Shown one piece after another: positions 1-8,570 of a stretch of DNA of 64,000 bases. Under the pieces are notes generated by a model. The model was not told the DNA's origin, made no database searches, and saw only the letters and a program-made list of their open reading frames with translations. The stretch comes from Methanobrevibacter arboriphilus JCM 13429 = DSM 1125. Its GTDB lineage: Archaea > Methanobacteriota > Methanobacteria > Methanobacteriales > Methanobacteriaceae. The stretch lies in NCBI RefSeq assembly GCF_002072215.1, contig NZ_JXMW01000006.1, positions 186,001 to 250,000 of the forward strand, read 5' to 3'. Positions within the stretch are counted from its first letter, which is position 1; each line of letters starts with the position of its first letter. The position numbers were made by a program, and so were the translations under genes.

Positions 1-233
1 ATTATAACTCAATTTATTCCTTATAAATTAATTTATTCTTTACTAATGAATCAATGAAATTCCTGTTTATATTCTTTTATTAATTATGTTAATCAAAAAT
101 TATATCATATTTTAATATTTGCATAACTATAACTTATAAATTACTATATTAAAATGAATAGAATAATTTATTATGAATAACATAATATACAAATTTTATT
201 TATAATATCCAAAAAAATTAAATAAAATCATGT

Positions 234-268
234 ACATATATAATAGTAACTTAATACTGGGGGTGATG
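234..268 (+). promoter_or_regulatory. Putative TATA box and strong SD of the KTSC gene
   Basis: A TATA-like stretch (ACATATATAATAG, 234-246) lies about 30 bases before a strong Shine-Dalgarno sequence (GGGGGTGATG, 259-268) and the ATG at 273. The spacing fits an archaeal promoter giving a very short leader. This is inferred from motif and distance only. Confidence 0.4.
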
Positions 269-272
269 AGTT

Positions 273-482
273 ATGGATAGAGTTCCCGTTAATTCAAAAG
301 ATCTTGCTTCGGTAGGATATGACCCTATAACACAAACATTAGAAGTCGAACTTCTAAATAAAAAGATTTATCACTTCTATGGGGTTTCTAACGCAGACCA
401 TGAAGATTTATTATCTGCTGATTCACATGGAACATATTTCAGCAAATATATTAAGGAAAAATATCCATATAAAAAACTTTAA
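273..482 (+). CDS. KTSC domain-containing small protein
   Basis: A 69-residue protein that reads as a single KTSC domain. The family pattern is visible: a start-proximal Ser/Val segment, Tyr-Asp-Pro around residues 16-18, a hydrophobic strand followed by a Tyr/Phe pair (IYHFYGV, about 32-38), and a closing Ser-x-Gly-x-Tyr-Phe (SHGTYF). KTSC domains occur alone or fused to nucleic-acid enzymes. Their biochemical role is not settled, so no function is assigned. The ATG follows a near-perfect SD. The gene stands alone, with more than 800 bases of AT-rich repeats downstream. Confidence 0.8.
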   Translation: MDRVPVNSKDLASVGYDPITQTLEVELLNKKIYHFYGVSNADHEDLLSADSHGTYFSKYIKEKYPYKKL

Positions 483-1294
483 AAAATTGAAAGAAGGATA
501 ATGCATTTTTCTATTAATTAATAATTCATTTTTCTATTAATTCTATTTTCAAAAATTTTCCATTTTTATTAATTTTTATTATTTTAGATTTATATTTAGA
601 CTAATTTTTAGATTTATTATTAAATTTATCATTTAATATTAGATTTAATATTAGATTAGTATTAAGTTTAGTATTAGACTTAATATTAGATTTAATATTA
701 GATTAGTATTAAGTTTAGTATTAAATTTAGTATTAGATTTAGTATTAGACTTAATGTTAGATTTAATATTATTTATTTTTAAATAATACAGATATGAATA
801 ATATTAGTATAAATATTATTAGTAATATTAGCAATAATTAGTAATATTGATATGGATAATACTAATATAAATAATACTAATAACATTTATATATCGTATT
901 ATAAATTATACCAATATTTTTTAAACACCAATATTTTTTTTTAAAAAAAATAATAATAAATAAAGTATTACAAATAATAATATTAATAACACTAATAATA
1001 TTAATAACATTAATAATACTTATAATACTTATAATACTTATAATACTTATAATACTTATAATACTTATAATACTTATAATATCAAAAATACTAATATTTA
1101 AAAAATAATAAATAAAGTATTACAAATAATAATATTAATAATAATATTAATAATACTAATAATAATACTAATAATAATGCTAATAAGATACTAATATTAA
1201 AAAATAATAAAAATAAGTATAATAAAAAAATTACTAATAAAGTTACTAAATAAAATTACTAAATAATATTAAAAGATAAAATTACTAAATAAAA
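483..1294. repeat. Long AT-rich intergenic region with tandem and direct repeats
   Basis: No gene is supported here. A 44-bp direct repeat occurs at 633-676 and 680-723. A 9-bp unit (TATAATACT) is repeated six times at 1021-1074, with partial copies from 1012 to 1080. A 38-bp direct repeat occurs at 952-989 and 1104-1141. The composition is almost pure A and T. It is typical of decayed or slippage-prone spacer, and it lies between a plus-strand gene end and the 3' end of gltX. Confidence 0.8.
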
Positions 1295-3016
1295 TCATTT
1301 ATGAGCAAAATAAAAAATAAGCTCATCATTATTAATCTCATCTAACCTTGCAAATCCAAATCTTTCAAATTGTACAATATCTCCAACATTAAGATTTTTA
1401 CAATCAGATTCACAAATCCCCTCTACTATAGAGGCATCATCCATAACAATTTTTGCTTTAATATTATCATTAGCTGGAACCCATTGAATAATTCTAGCTT
1501 TTAATTTCCTTGCCTCTTCAAAAGACTTACTATTATAAAAAATATCATTATTTTTAATATCTATATTTATTGCATCCATTAAACGAACAATACCATCATC
1601 TAAATCATTACTAGAAATATAGACTTCACCATCAAAAACAAGTTTTCTATTACCTCTTTTTAGATGATCTGGATGAAGAGGTCTTTCAATTATCTCAATA
1701 TCAGTTTCATTAATATCAGTTTCATTATTTTTTTCGATACTTAAGTCATCTATCTTAATTTTTTTAGGATTTGGAACAAAAAAATAACGGTTGGAAATTT
1801 CCTCTAGAATATTTCTATTAAGACCATAAATCTTTTTCCAGCTAATAGCTGAATCAGACATTTTAACACCAATTTCAACCATTAAATCATGGATAGCCTT
1901 ATTTTGAATTCCTCTTCTAGCTATAGCTCTAAGAGTTCCAAGTCTAGGATCATCCCAACCCATATAAGTACCTTCTTCAATTCCAGCCATAGCTTTTGAA
2001 GTACTAAGTGCAATATCTTCCATTTTAAGCCTTCCATAATGTATGAACTCTGGAACATCCCAACCCATGTGTTCATAAAGATATTTTTGTTTTTCACTAT
2101 TAGCTAAATGGTCTTTACCTCTTAAAACATGAGTCATACCCATTAAATGATCATCAATAGCTACTGAAAAATTCATCATAGGATAAATTTTATATTTTCT
2201 TCCAATACGAGGATGCTCTTCTTCAACAATTCTCATAGCTACCCAATCACGAATAGCAGGATTTTTATGCTTTATATCAGTTTTAACACGAAGAACTGCT
2301 TGACCAGCCTCCATATTAGAAAATTCTCTCCATAACTCCATACTTTCTTCAGGAGATTTAGATCTACAAGGACAAGCTTTACAAGCATCTTTTAATTTTT
2401 TAAACTCTCCACCTTCACATTGACACATATATGCAGCACCATTTTTAATTAGTTTTTCTGCATATTCATAATAAATTGGAAACCTATCACTTTGATAATA
2501 AATTTCATCAATTTTTATATTTAACCACTCAAGATCCTCTTGAATCATATCATAAGCAGGAGGATAAATTCTTTTTGGATCAGTATCCTCAATACGAAGA
2601 ATCAATTTTCCATCATATCTTTCAGCATATTCCCCATTAGGTACTGCAGCTCTTGCATGACCAATATGTAAAGGGCCGCTTGGATTAGGAGCAAAACGCA
2701 TTACAACATTTTTATGAGAACCAGGTAAATCTGAAAGACCTTTCTCTTTCTCATTATTAGTTTTATTGTCTTCAATTTCAATACCCAAATTAGCTATTTC
2801 AAGTTCTATTTCTTCAGTAGACATTCCATTAACTTTTGCAACTATCCTACCAGATACTGACCCTATCTTTTTAGCATCTTTTCTTAAATCTGGTTCACTA
2901 CTCATGATAGCTCCCATAACAGCTCCTGGATTCGCATTTCCTTTATGTTTAACTGCATTTAAAAGTGCATATTTATAGATTGTTTTTTCTAAGTCAGTCA
3001 TTTCTAAGATATCCAT
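1295..3016 (-). CDS. gltX: Glutamyl-tRNA synthetase (archaeal type)
   Basis: Charges tRNA-Glu with glutamate. In archaea the non-discriminating form also charges tRNA-Gln, which is then amidated. The 573 residues match the archaeal/eukaryal class I family, with an N-terminal extension of about 100 residues before the catalytic domain. The HIGH signature is at residues 117-120 (PSGPLHIGH), and the KMSKS-like loop is ALSTSK at 336-341. A cysteine cluster at 198, 200, 212, 215 and 217 is a likely zinc site. The C-terminal beta-barrel anticodon domain (HPDHLKRGNRKLVF onward) is present. The ATG follows a GTGAT SD. It is transcribed alone. Confidence 0.97.
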   Translation of the reverse strand: MDILEMTDLEKTIYKYALLNAVKHKGNANPGAVMGAIMSSEPDLRKDAKKIGSVSGRIVAKVNGMSTEEIELEIANLGIEIEDNKTNNEKEKGLSDLPGSHKNVVMRFAPNPSGPLHIGHARAAVPNGEYAERYDGKLILRIEDTDPKRIYPPAYDMIQEDLEWLNIKIDEIYYQSDRFPIYYEYAEKLIKNGAAYMCQCEGGEFKKLKDACKACPCRSKSPEESMELWREFSNMEAGQAVLRVKTDIKHKNPAIRDWVAMRIVEEEHPRIGRKYKIYPMMNFSVAIDDHLMGMTHVLRGKDHLANSEKQKYLYEHMGWDVPEFIHYGRLKMEDIALSTSKAMAGIEEGTYMGWDDPRLGTLRAIARRGIQNKAIHDLMVEIGVKMSDSAISWKKIYGLNRNILEEISNRYFFVPNPKKIKIDDLSIEKNNETDINETDIEIIERPLHPDHLKRGNRKLVFDGEVYISSNDLDDGIVRLMDAINIDIKNNDIFYNSKSFEEARKLKARIIQWVPANDNIKAKIVMDDASIVEGICESDCKNLNVGDIVQFERFGFARLDEINNDELIFYFAHK

Positions 3017-3511
3017 ATAATCACGTGTGAAAATTAATTATGCTTAAAATTAGATGATATTATAATAGAATTATCTATATTTTAATTATCACTATTTTTA
3101 ATAAAAATATAATTATTTTTAATAAAATTATCTCTAAATAAAATTATCTCTATAATTATTTCTATAATTATTTCTAAATTATCTAATAATTGCTTCTAAA
3201 TTATCTCAATAATTATCTTTGTAAACTATTATTATTAATCTAGTTTGTTATATCTAGTATAATTATTATAAATTATCTCTATTATAATTATTATAATTAT
3301 ATAATATATTATAATTATTGATTACACTATATAAATAGTTAATATAGATAATTTTTAATAAAAATCCTAGAATCAAGCCAAAAAAAATAATTAATAAAAA
3401 CTACAAATATTAGTATACAATAGAATTAGTCTAAAACAATAGAAAAAAATAAAAGACATGATTAAAAATCAAATATTCAAGTTTATTTAAAGAAAAATTC
3501 GAGGCTAAAAA
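3017..3511. other. AT-rich spacer between divergent genes
   Basis: About 495 bases separate gltX and the plus-strand gene at 3512. The stretch is dominated by degenerate copies of AATTATCTCTA-like words (about 3080-3230). It must contain both promoters, but the many TATA-like stretches make an individual box impossible to choose. No reading frame or stable RNA is evident. Confidence 0.6.
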
Positions 3512-3796
3512 ATGTCAGATGAAAAAAAGGTTTTGAAATATATAAAAAAGAGAATCGATAAGTATAGTGAAAAAGACAAAAAAATTACAATAACTAATAA
3601 TTTAGAAATAACCATATCTCAATTTTATCAGAAAGATGATGATACAATAAAGACGTCTTCAAAATCAATGAAAATAAAAGATGGAGATATTATCTATGAA
3701 ATATTTAGCAATGGAATAATCTTAAAAATTGAAGAAAGAGAAAAAAGAGCTTATGGAGCTACTAATGATAAACCACATTGCACTCCAAACATATAA
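3512..3796 (+). CDS. Hypothetical protein, 94 residues
   Basis: I do not recognise this protein. It is a small, soluble, lysine-rich product with no signal peptide or membrane segment. It alternates a charged N-terminal helix (residues 1-22) with beta-strand-like segments (KITITNNLEITISQF; YEIFSNGIILKIEE). The C-terminus carries a single Cys-containing tail. A GAGG SD lies ten bases before the ATG, which supports translation. It has no operon partner: gltX runs away on the left and the metal ATPase converges from the right. Confidence 0.6.
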   Translation: MSDEKKVLKYIKKRIDKYSEKDKKITITNNLEITISQFYQKDDDTIKTSSKSMKIKDGDIIYEIFSNGIILKIEEREKRAYGATNDKPHCTPNI

Positions 3797-4007
3797 CAAA
3801 AAATTAATAATAAAAACAATGAAGGAATAAAATAATAAAGAAGTAATAATAAAGAAATAATACTAAAAAATAATAATAGTAATAAAAAATAGCAGATAAG
3901 TAATACTAAATAAGTAATAATAAAGAAATAATACTAAAAAATAATAATAAATAAAAAAATAAAAGATTTATAAAAACCTTAAAAATTAAAATTAAAAATA
4001 GTATAGA

Positions 4008-6176
4008 TTACTTATCTAAACATTTTCTTGTACTTAATGCTCCAAAAGCTACTGTCGAAAGATTATGGATTAATGAAGAATTTGAAGGACTCATAATACC
4101 AGTTATTCCTAAAACAATTAAAGATGTATTAATAGCTAATATACCATTATAATTATTATTTATTTTATTTAGCATTCTTTCACTTAAAATTCGAAGTGTT
4201 AAAAGCTGGTTTAAATCATCAGAAAGTAGGGATATAGCAGCTACTTCTCTTGCAATATCAGAAGAATCCTTCATAGCTACAGATACATCAGAAACTGATA
4301 ATGCAGGAGAATCATTAATTCCATCCCCAACCATTATAACTTTTCCAAACTTATCCTGAAGATCTTGTACAATGTTTGCTTTATCTTCAGGTAAAACTTG
4401 AGATCGATATTCAGTGATTTTTAATTCTTTTGAAACATGATATGCTGCATTTTCACTATCTCCAGTCAACATAATCATATTCTCAATTCCCAACTCTTTT
4501 AATTTAATTATAACATCTTTAGCTTCTTTTCTTATAGGATCTTCTATACAAATAATCCCTTCTAACTTACCATCCATTGCAAAAAATATTGTTGAATATT
4601 CATTTATACTATCGTCAATTAATTTTTGCTGTTTTTTAGTTATTGAAACACTTTCATCTTCAAAAATAAAGTGAGCACTGCCAATTAAAGTTCTCTTTTT
4701 ATTTAATGTTGTTGATATTCCATGTGCCACAATATACTCTACTTCAGCATGATATTCTTCATGTTGAAGATCTTCTATTTCTGCTTGTTTTACAATTGCT
4801 CTTGCAACACTATGTGCAAAATGTTCTTCTAAACATGCTGCATTTTTTAATACTTCATCTCGTGACAAATTTCCACAAGAAATTATTTTAGCTACCTTTG
4901 GACAAGCTTTAGTTAATGTTCCAGTTTTATCAAAAACTATTGTTTTAGCTTTAGCAAAATTTTCTAGATATTTACCTCCTTTTATCATCATTTTATGATC
5001 AGATGCTTCTTCCATTGCAGATATTACAGAAATTGGAGTAGCCAATTTAATAGCACAAGAATAATCTACCATAAGGACTGACAAAGCCTTAATAGAATTT
5101 TTAGTTAACAAGTAAGTGAATAATGTAGCTAGCAAGCTAAATGGAACTATTGAATCAGCTAAGTATTCTGCTTTACTTTGAATTTCTGCTTTCAAGTTTT
5201 CAGAATTTTCTATTAAATTAATGATCTTATTTATCCTTGTTTCTTCATTAATTGCAATGACTTCTACAATTATAGAACCTTCTTTAACTACTGTTCCACC
5301 ATGAACTATTTTACCAATGGTTTTATGAATTGATAATGGTTCTCCAGTCATTGAAGACTCATTTATCATTGCATCTCCACTAACAATAGCCCCATCAACA
5401 GGAATCACACTTCCAGTTCGAATCCGAATCCAATCCCCCCTAGATATTTCTGAAATTGGGGCTTTTATTTCATTTATCTCTTTTAGATCAAAATTTTTTA
5501 GATCAAAATTATTTTTTAAATCAAAATCATTGTTTTTATTGTTATTACTCTTATCCTTATTGTTATTTTTTTTCACTAGCCAAACAGTATCAATGTTTAT
5601 AGCTAAACTATTTTTTAAAGTATTTTTAGTTCTTTTAACAGTGTAACTTTCAAGTAAATCAGCTAAAGATACCCAGAATATCACAGAACCCGCAGAATTA
5701 AATGATTTCATAAATATTGATGTGAATATAGCTATTGAATCAAGTAATGGAACATCTATCTTAAAATTCCACATACTTCTTAAACCTTTTTTTATAAAAG
5801 GTATGGAATCATATAAAACTTTTATAATTTCTATAGGATAAGGTACAAATAATTTAATAAAAATCCTTTTTAAAATTGTTTTTGTTAACTTAAGTTGGAA
5901 TTCTGTGTCTATTTTTTTAAGAATTTCTTCTTCAGTAGGTTCTGCTTCTTTAATATCTTCAATTCTGATTTTATTAATAAAATCCAAAATATAATCCTTA
6001 TTTTTATCATATTTTATTATTAGACTGCCATTTCTATGGGATGTAATTATTTCATTAATAAAATCGAATTTTAAAAACAACCTAGATAATCCATATCCCT
6101 CTTTTTCTGTAAATGCATCTCTACCGCACCTAATTCTAAGTCTATTTGGAAAATCATGCATAACTTCATATTTCAT
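4008..6176 (-). CDS. Heavy-metal P1B-type ATPase with atypical membrane motif
   Basis: A membrane pump that would move a transition metal using ATP. Length is 722 residues. The actuator TGEP is at 277-280, the phosphorylation loop DKTGT at 416-420, an HP-locus-like His-Ser at 455-456, and the hinge MVGDGINDSP at 615-624. The N-terminal 75 residues resemble an HMA-like fold but lack CxxC. The usual CPC motif is replaced by YSC (372-374, followed by AIKLATP), so the transported ion cannot be read from the motif. A low-complexity Asn/Lys and repeated FDLK insertion (about 203-233) enlarges the actuator domain. It follows the DUF6110-like gene by 82 bases, probably in one operon. Manganese or iron efflux is a guess from the DtxR-like operators upstream. 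Confidence 0.9.
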   Translation of the reverse strand: MKYEVMHDFPNRLRIRCGRDAFTEKEGYGLSRLFLKFDFINEIITSHRNGSLIIKYDKNKDYILDFINKIRIEDIKEAEPTEEEILKKIDTEFQLKLTKTILKRIFIKLFVPYPIEIIKVLYDSIPFIKKGLRSMWNFKIDVPLLDSIAIFTSIFMKSFNSAGSVIFWVSLADLLESYTVKRTKNTLKNSLAINIDTVWLVKKNNNKDKSNNNKNNDFDLKNNFDLKNFDLKEINEIKAPISEISRGDWIRIRTGSVIPVDGAIVSGDAMINESSMTGEPLSIHKTIGKIVHGGTVVKEGSIIVEVIAINEETRINKIINLIENSENLKAEIQSKAEYLADSIVPFSLLATLFTYLLTKNSIKALSVLMVDYSCAIKLATPISVISAMEEASDHKMMIKGGKYLENFAKAKTIVFDKTGTLTKACPKVAKIISCGNLSRDEVLKNAACLEEHFAHSVARAIVKQAEIEDLQHEEYHAEVEYIVAHGISTTLNKKRTLIGSAHFIFEDESVSITKKQQKLIDDSINEYSTIFFAMDGKLEGIICIEDPIRKEAKDVIIKLKELGIENMIMLTGDSENAAYHVSKELKITEYRSQVLPEDKANIVQDLQDKFGKVIMVGDGINDSPALSVSDVSVAMKDSSDIAREVAAISLLSDDLNQLLTLRILSERMLNKINNNYNGILAINTSLIVLGITGIMSPSNSSLIHNLSTVAFGALSTRKCLDK

Positions 6177-6258
6177 AAAACCACAAAAATAAAAGATTTT
6201 TTTATATGAAAAATAGTCCTTATGAAAAGAATTCTATAAAAAATAATATTCATAAACA

Positions 6259-6531
6259 TTATTTTTTATTTTCTTCAGCTTCAACATTAAAAACTTCATT
6301 TTTGGTTTTTAATTTTGCTTCATATCTTACATCTTCAGCATTATCTTTTACATCTTGAAATGCTTCTTCTGCTTGGTCTTGTAATTCCATTACTTTAGCA
6401 AGTGTCTTAACACAAAATTTTTTTGTTTCATCACTCTCCAATATTTTTTTAGCAGCTATTGCAGTAATAGCTCCTCCTGCAAACAATAATAATTTTTTAT
6501 GTTTAATAACTTTATTTAAATTTTCTTTCAT
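6259..6531 (-). CDS. DUF6110-like small membrane-anchored protein
   Basis: A 90-residue protein with one N-terminal hydrophobic segment (LLLFAGGAITAIAAKKIL) followed by a charged helix (QDQAEEAFQDVKDNAEDVRYEA). This layout matches the DUF6110 family, whose genes commonly sit beside metal P-type ATPases, as here. The role is unknown; an accessory or chaperone for the pump is an inference. The start is placed at 6531 because GGAGAG (6539-6544) sits at SD distance. The upstream in-frame codon at 6555 would put the SD inside the gene. Confidence 0.7.
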   Translation of the reverse strand: MKENLNKVIKHKKLLLFAGGAITAIAAKKILESDETKKFCVKTLAKVMELQDQAEEAFQDVKDNAEDVRYEAKLKTKNEVFNVEAEENKK

Positions 6532-7130
6532 TAAAAATCTCTCCTTTTTTATCAAAAACTATTGTTTTAGCTTAAAAATATATTTAGCTATATTATTTGA
6601 ATTATTTAAACTATTTAATCTATTTAAGCTGTTTAAACTATTTAATATATTTGAGCTATTTAAACTGTTTAATATCATTTAATACTATTTAATTTTCAAA
6701 GTCAAATAAAATATAAGAACTTTAAAAATTAATATTCTAAAAAATAATTTAGATTTAATTTAGGTTTACCTAAATATTTTTTAGTTATACCTAAATTAAT
6801 ATAAACAAGTATTTAAATTTTTCTAAAAAATTCAAAAACAAAAAAATATCATATAAATGCTGGAAATACTACAAAAATTAAAAATAATACAAATAAAAAA
6901 AGATATTATAAAAATATTTATAAAAACACTATAAAAATTAAAAATAGTACTAATAAGAAGATATATTATAAAAACACTTATAAAAAATAATATAAAACTA
7001 ATATAAATAATGTAAAAATAATATAAAAATAATATAAAAATATACCAATAATAAAAATATATTAATAATAAAAAAATATTGAATAAAAAAATATAATTTT
7101 TTATTCAATTATTATTAATTCAATTATTTA
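6532..7130 (-). promoter_or_regulatory. Leader and control region of the metal-ATPase operon
   Basis: Contains no gene. Two 16-bp near-palindromes, TTTAGGTTTACCTAAA (6759-6774) and TTTAGTTATACCTAAA (6780-6795), lie 21 bp apart and resemble DtxR/IdeR/MntR-type operators. A TATA-like element on the minus strand (CTTATATTTT, about 6706-6718) would start a leader of about 150 bases. The leader (about 6580-6690) carries repeated CTATTTAAACT-like words. Beyond 6800 the spacer is simple A/T sequence. Confidence 0.5.
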
Positions 7131-8306
7131 CTATTTATTTTTTTCAATAACATCTAAAAATTCTTTTATATTAGAAATGTTTTCTTTTAAAAATTTGTCA
7201 TCAACATTCTCTAAAATATCCTTGTTTTTACCTTTTATTTGACCTTTTTTAGTAGTTTTAACATCGTCTAAAAGTTCTATTACTTCTTTTATTGTTGTTA
7301 TAGTATCATTACGATCTATTATTCCCTCAGGAGAAGCATATGATTGATTTCGTGGAGCTTCAAATATAACAACATTACCATCGTCTATCAATTCATCAGT
7401 TAATCTGACTTTTGTAATTCGATTATTTTCATATGGAGTAAAATAAAAAGATCTGCTCTCCAAACATATTCCAGCTAAATACTCAGTATAATCCTCACCT
7501 TCAGAATCTTCAATAACTACGCCTTTTGGAATACGGACAGTGCTTAAAATCTGCCATATATTAGTAACTCCTTCTTCCTCATTTTTAGCTTTATTAATAT
7601 ATTCTTTGAAGAATGCTGCACGAACAAAACGATTAGAAGGTGTAAATCCACCAGGAAGGCCTGTTGTTCCAGTTGCTTGTGAAAAAGGTGTTGCAGTAAA
7701 TTCACCATATTTTTTTGGACTAAATTGTTTAGGTTGAATATGAATATAATTCCTAAGATTTTGTGTATGCCATTCTAAATTAGGAGTATTGGTCATAACA
7801 CCAACAGGATTCTCCTTAAATTTTAATTCGCCACCACTAGGCTCAATTACAACCACACGACCAGTAATATCAGCAAAAATATAATGCAAAGGAATTGACT
7901 TATTCATGATAGGTATTTCAGTATCGATTAACCTAATATTCTTTAAATTCTTTTCTAAATCAGCAATTGACTTATAATTACCTAAAACCCAATTCAAAAA
8001 CTCCCATGGAGCTAAGTTATTTTTGCCTTTAACTTCATTTTTATTATATACAGCTTCACCAGGTAAATAAAGTTCAGCCATAGCAAGACCATGCTCATTT
8101 ATTCCATCAGTAAAAATATAATTTCCAGCTATTCCTCGACCAGTCCCAAGCATCGCATATTTATTTGTCATTTCTTTACCAAAAACATGCCAGCTATACT
8201 CTCTTGGTAAAAAAACAGGATTCCCCTCTAAAGGAAATGAAAAATCCATTGTTCTTGCTAGAAAATGTTTATTGTCCTCAGTCTTAGTAAAAATACTTGT
8301 ACACAT
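7131..8306 (-). CDS. Linear amide C-N hydrolase, choloylglycine hydrolase (bile salt hydrolase) family
   Basis: An Ntn-hydrolase that would cleave an amide bond, as in conjugated bile salts, penicillin V or N-acyl lactones. The nucleophile Cys2 is directly after Met1. Arg18 and Asp21 (LARTMDF), the NEHGLA loop (about 70-75), TNTP (172-175) and the GLPGG...RFVRA block (216-230) match the family's active-site residues. At 391 residues it is longer than typical bile salt hydrolases because of a Lys/Asp-rich C-terminal tail of about 50 residues. No signal peptide, so probably cytoplasmic. An SD (GGGTG) precedes the ATG. The substrate cannot be fixed from sequence; gut methanogens do carry true bile salt hydrolases. 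Confidence 0.92.
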   Translation of the reverse strand: MCTSIFTKTEDNKHFLARTMDFSFPLEGNPVFLPREYSWHVFGKEMTNKYAMLGTGRGIAGNYIFTDGINEHGLAMAELYLPGEAVYNKNEVKGKNNLAPWEFLNWVLGNYKSIADLEKNLKNIRLIDTEIPIMNKSIPLHYIFADITGRVVVIEPSGGELKFKENPVGVMTNTPNLEWHTQNLRNYIHIQPKQFSPKKYGEFTATPFSQATGTTGLPGGFTPSNRFVRAAFFKEYINKAKNEEEGVTNIWQILSTVRIPKGVVIEDSEGEDYTEYLAGICLESRSFYFTPYENNRITKVRLTDELIDDGNVVIFEAPRNQSYASPEGIIDRNDTITTIKEVIELLDDVKTTKKGQIKGKNKDILENVDDKFLKENISNIKEFLDVIEKNK

Positions 8307-8348
8307 TTTTTCACCCTTAACACCTATTCATTTAATCTATATTCATTT

Positions 8349-8391
8349 AATATGTATTTTTAATACATATTCTTTAATATACATATATAAA
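8349..8391 (-). promoter_or_regulatory. Putative promoter with overlapping operator for the amidase gene
   Basis: A perfect 10-bp inverted repeat with a 3-base spacer occupies 8349-8371 (AATATGTATT and AATACATATT). A minus-strand TATA box (TTTATATATG) lies at 8382-8391, so transcription would start near 8361, inside the palindrome. A further half-site-like word (AATATACATAT) lies at about 8376-8386. The geometry suggests repression of the amidase gene; the regulator is unknown. Confidence 0.45.
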
Positions 8392-8570
8392 ATATATTAT
8401 TGTATAATATATTATTACTATATAATATGTTATTAACATAATATATAATTATTGAATAATTGTAAATTAGAATTATTAAATAAATTATAAAATTTAAAAA
8501 ATAGTGAAAAATTATAATAAAAATGATAAAATAAAATTTTATATAAATAAAGCTAAATATTTTATTAAAG

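Noticed and set aside
952-1141. Regular repeats resembling a CRISPR array
   Set aside because: The units are short, pure A/T and contiguous or widely spaced with no unique 30-40-bp spacers. No cas genes are in the window.
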